Assembly: GCF_004339665.1 (NCBI RefSeq)
Contig: NZ_SMMU01000003.1
Coordinates: 1-64,000 of the forward strand
DNA: 64,000 nt
Source of the DNA: Azotobacter chroococcum
GTDB taxonomy: Bacteria; Pseudomonadota; Gammaproteobacteria; Pseudomonadales; Pseudomonadaceae
Direction: 5' to 3'
Shown here: positions 61,510 through 64,000 of the stretch, in pieces
Layout: each line of letters begins with the position of its first letter
Position numbering within the stretch: the stretch's first letter is position 1
Position numbers and translations under genes: made by a program
The notes under the pieces: generated by a model
What the model was told of the DNA's origin: nothing
The model's input: the letters and a program-made list of their open reading frames with translations, nothing else
Database searches by the model: none

Positions 61510-62676
61510 CTACAGCGGCAGGCCGGCCTTGACCCGGTACTGGTTGCGCACCGGGTTGGCGTATTGCAGGACCAGGTAGGGCCGCTGCTCCTCAGGACAG
61601 GCGGCCAGGCGCTTTTGCCACTCCGCTTCGGCGCGGGCGACTTCGTCGGCCGGAAACAGCTGCGCCGCCTCCGGAACCTGCAGTCCGGGATCGCGTCCGG
61701 CATGCATGGCATAGGCCAGGTAGTGGACGGGAAACAGCCGGTAGTTGCCGAGGATCTGCCGGTCGATTTCCGCGGCGAGCTGCTTGGCATCCTCCGGAAG
61801 GGTTTCCGGCGGCGTGCCGAAGTGGATGTGCACCCGGCCCTTGTAACCGGTGATGCCGAGGGCGATGCTCTGGTCGTCCTCGCCCGGCGCCTTGGTGTAG
61901 CTGCCGGTGCTGGCGCGGATGTACAGCTCGCGGGCCTTGGCCTGATCGCAGGGGTCGTATTCGTAGCTGATCGACACCGGCGTCAGGTTGAGGGACTTCA
62001 CCACCTCGGCGAAGGCTTCGTCCTTGCGGCTCATGTGGAACATCTTGAGGATCGCCGAGTCGGTACGGTCGTCGCCGTCCTTGGCGCGGCCCTCGGCCTG
62101 GGCGATCCAGATCGACTCGTCCTCCACCCGGATCGAATGGTTGATGTAGGCGGAGAGCAGCTGGTAGGCAGCGAGTTTTTCCCGCCGTCCGCTCAGCGAG
62201 CGATGCACGATGAAGCTCTTGTTCAGGCGCATCAGGTCGCTGACGAAGGGCTTCTGCAGCAGGTTGTCGCCAATCGCGATGCGCGGCGTGGGCAGTCCGG
62301 CGTGGTAGATCGCATAGTTGACGAAGGCCGGGTCCATGACGATGTCGCGGTGGTTGGCGAGAAAGAGCCGGGCCTTGCCGGGCCGGAGCTGCTCGACACC
62401 GCTGTAGGTCACGCCATCCGTGGCGCGCTCGATGGTGTGGTCGACATAGGTCTCGATCTTCGTCTGCAGGGCCGCGACGCTGTCGATGCGGGTGAACTCG
62501 GCACGCAGGCGCAAGGCGATGAGCGGCTTGAGCAGCCAGCCGAGCGGCCCGGCCAGGCGCGGAAAGCGAAAGCGGGTAAGAATGTCGAGAAAGTCGGCGT
62601 CGGCGATCAGCCGTTGCAGGACAGCAGGGACTTCGGCGTCGGCATAGGGTCGGATGGCATCGAATTCGCCCATCAT
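61510..62676 (-). CDS. PlsC-like 1-acyl-glycerol-3-phosphate acyltransferase family protein
   Basis: This 388-residue protein has an acyltransferase fold with NHRDIVMDPAF in place of the standard NHxxxxD motif, and AEGRAKDGDDRT near residue 200, which corresponds to the EGTR block. The H-to-D spacing is one residue longer than in PlsC, as in a known subgroup with NHRDI. It probably works on lipids at the inner membrane; the substrate is unknown. Two ATG codons (62676, 62673) are possible starts. Confidence 0.75.
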   Translation of the reverse strand: MMGEFDAIRPYADAEVPAVLQRLIADADFLDILTRFRFPRLAGPLGWLLKPLIALRLRAEFTRIDSVAALQTKIETYVDHTIERATDGVTYSGVEQLRPGKARLFLANHRDIVMDPAFVNYAIYHAGLPTPRIAIGDNLLQKPFVSDLMRLNKSFIVHRSLSGRREKLAAYQLLSAYINHSIRVEDESIWIAQAEGRAKDGDDRTDSAILKMFHMSRKDEAFAEVVKSLNLTPVSISYEYDPCDQAKARELYIRASTGSYTKAPGEDDQSIALGITGYKGRVHIHFGTPPETLPEDAKQLAAEIDRQILGNYRLFPVHYLAYAMHAGRDPGLQVPEAAQLFPADEVARAEAEWQKRLAACPEEQRPYLVLQYANPVRNQYRVKAGLPL

Positions 62677-62789
62677 GTGCTCTTGATCAGGACTGGGTAG
62701 ATAAAAAAGAGGCGGAGGCGCGGGCCTGCGCCTCCTGTCGCGGGGAAAAATCGGTCGAGCATTATAGCGGCAACTCGGGAGAGTCCACG

Positions 62790-62972
62790 ATGCTGGAAAT
62801 GCAGAGCTATCAATGTCCCTGTTGCGGCGAGACGGTCGAGGCGCTGCTCGATCTCTCCGCCGGCGACCAGCAGTACATCGAGGACTGCCCGGTGTGCTGC
62901 CGTCCGCTGCTGTTCGAGCTGCATACCGATGGCGTCGACTGGACTTTGGCGGTCCGTCGGGAGGATGACTGA
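62790..62972 (+). CDS. CPXCG-motif cysteine-rich protein
   Basis: This 60-residue protein has two zinc-binding pairs, CPCCG near residues 9-13 and CPVCC near 33-37. It belongs to the small CPXCG family conserved in gammaproteobacteria, of unknown function. Confidence 0.85.
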   Translation: MLEMQSYQCPCCGETVEALLDLSAGDQQYIEDCPVCCRPLLFELHTDGVDWTLAVRREDD

Positions 62973-63041
62973 GGCGTGGGCGGGGCAGCGCCGCTACAAT
63001 GGCCGATGCCTTTGCCAATCCTGTCCCGAGAGCTTGCCGCC

Positions 63042-63659
63042 ATGACTGGACGTTACGCCCTGTTTCGCTGGCCGCCGGCCCTGGCGGGCCTGCGCGGATT
63101 TCCCGCGGATCTGGCGCCGCACTGGAGCATCGCCCCGGCCGCCCAGGTGCTGATGCTGCGCGGCGTGGCCGACGCGCGGGAGGCGGCGCTGGCGCGCTGG
63201 GGGCTGACCCCGGCCTGGCTGACCGACCTGTCGCGCGCCCCGGCCCATGCCCGGGCGGAAACCCTGGTCGAGCAACCGATGTTCCGCGAGGCCTTCCGGT
63301 CGCGCCGCTGCCTGCTGCCGGCCAACGGTTTCTACGAGTGGCGCGGCGCTGCGCGCAAGCGCCCCTACTGGTTGACCGGCGCGGCGCCGCTGCTGCATTT
63401 CGCAGCGGTCTGGGAGGCCTATCCGGTCGGCGGACAAGTCTACCTGAGCGTCGCCATGATCACCCTGGCGGTGGCCGCCCAGCGCCGGCCGCTGATCCTC
63501 GACGAAGCAGAACAGGCGCTCTGGCTGGATGCTGCCAGCCCCCCGGCCTCCCTGCAGGCGCTGCTGCTGCGGCCTGCCCCGGCGCTGCGCGAGCGGGCCC
63601 TGGCGGCGCTGGTCAACGACCCGCAGCTGGACGCCCCGGAGTGTCTGACACCCGCCTGA
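63042..63659 (+). CDS. SRAP-family protein (YedK/HMCES fold) lacking most catalytic residues
   Basis: This 205-residue protein has the SRAP fold (ARWGLTPAWL, ARAETLVEQPMFREAF, CLLPANGFYEW). SRAP proteins cross-link to abasic sites through Cys2. Here residue 2 is Thr (MTGRYALF), the active-site Asn of the NARAET motif is His69, and the HxRMP histidine is replaced (AAQRRP, about residue 147). Only the glutamate E99 of GFYEW remains. ATG 63042 is the start that gives the family N-terminus. It may bind DNA without cross-linking, or have another role. Confidence 0.82.
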   Translation: MTGRYALFRWPPALAGLRGFPADLAPHWSIAPAAQVLMLRGVADAREAALARWGLTPAWLTDLSRAPAHARAETLVEQPMFREAFRSRRCLLPANGFYEWRGAARKRPYWLTGAAPLLHFAAVWEAYPVGGQVYLSVAMITLAVAAQRRPLILDEAEQALWLDAASPPASLQALLLRPAPALRERALAALVNDPQLDAPECLTPA

Positions 63660-63813
63660 GCCGCGGCGCGGCGGGAACTTTCCAGTCTGGCGGAGTTCTC
63701 TTGCCGGCTCCGTTTGCGGAGCTGGCTCATAGCTATTACTCAATCCTCCGCCCCGGTTGCCGCCCCTGTGCCGGCGACCTAGCATACGGGCCGTGTTCGT
63801 CAGGAGTACCCAC

Positions 63814-64000
63814 ATGGGCAAGTCTTCCTATCTCACCGCTGTGGCCGCCGCCCTGCTGCTGGCCGGCTGCCAGCCCGTCCAGACCACCAGCGGCGGCGCC
63901 GTGGGGGTCGAGCGCAAGCAGTACATGTTCAGCATGCTTTCCACCGAGCAGGTCAACCAGATGTATGCCCAGTCCTACCAGCAGACCCTGGGCGAGGCCT
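63814..64000 (+). CDS. Lipoprotein, probable M48-family metallopeptidase (truncated by window end)
   Basis: The first 62 residues are visible: a signal peptide ending in LLAGC (cysteine near residue 19), then GGAVGVERKQYMFSMLS, typical of the N-terminus of periplasmic M48 zinc proteases of the LoiP/YcaL type. The catalytic HExxH is beyond the window. ATG 63814 has CAGGAG upstream. Confidence 0.7.
   Translation, partial: MGKSSYLTAVAAALLLAGCQPVQTTSGGAVGVERKQYMFSMLSTEQVNQMYAQSYQQTLGEA

Overview
The window is high-GC DNA from a member of the Pseudomonadaceae (Pseudomonas or Azotobacter type). The gene orders support this: lolB-ispE-tRNA-Gln-prs-rplY-pth-ychF, hemA-prfA-prmC-moeB-murI, a psi-like gene before rimI, and a pqqABCDE cluster. 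Genus and species cannot be fixed from the sequence alone. The intergenic spaces hold many short palindromic repeats of the kind common in these genomes.

Region by region. 1-140 is the 3' end of a 5S rRNA with its terminator. 213-3787 is a lipid-transport (LetAB/PqiAB-type) operon whose membrane subunit is split over two genes, followed by a six-MCE-domain protein. 4010-6796 holds leuA, a psi (HolD)-like gene and rimI. 6801-9906 holds an acidic orphan protein, the trehalose genes otsB-otsA and a small membrane protein. A tRNA-Met lies at 10230-10306.

10492-18782 is the accessory part. It contains a benE gene with a one-base frameshift, a divergent LysR regulator and two decayed copies of that regulator's 3' end. 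It also has a higBA pair with a ruined toxin and an intact antitoxin, a SulP transporter, and an AT-rich stretch carrying one AIPR-family protein, probably anti-phage, with an N-terminal nuclease-like core. Behind it are hairpin arrays that look like remains of IS200/IS605-type right ends.

18783-27143 is a complete acetoin/2,3-butanediol catabolic cluster: SDR, acoX, acoA, acoB, acoC and bdh on the minus strand, with the sigma-54 activator gene acoR divergent. The spacer has a very good -24/-12 promoter and palindromes suited to AcoR. 27336-35556 is the PQQ cofactor cluster pqqA-B-C-D-E, then an S9 peptidase (pqqH-like) and pqqF. Intergenic repeats interrupt it at three places. A coiled-coil membrane-anchored protein of unknown function follows.

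37039-49110 is core genome: GTPase YchF, peptidyl-tRNA hydrolase, L25, PRPP synthetase, two tandem tRNA-Gln, IspE, LolB and a TPR lipoprotein, then divergently hemA-prfA-prmC-moeB-murI. 49117-53653 is a probable light or stress regulon on the minus strand (DUF523-DUF1722 protein, MerR/LitR-type regulator, photolyase, renalase-like flavoprotein). Two TRTACA-N12-TGTAYA sites lie in the promoter of the first three genes. 53839-64000 returns to core genes: an epimerase and ferrochelatase, upp, a purine phosphoribosyltransferase, mqo, a YajG-like lipoprotein, an acyltransferase, small conserved proteins, an SRAP-family protein that lacks most catalytic residues, and the start of an M48-type lipoprotein protease.

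No CRISPR array, intact transposase, integrase or prophage was seen. The strongest candidates for follow-up are the AIPR/nuclease island, the paired LitR-type operators and the degenerate SRAP protein.
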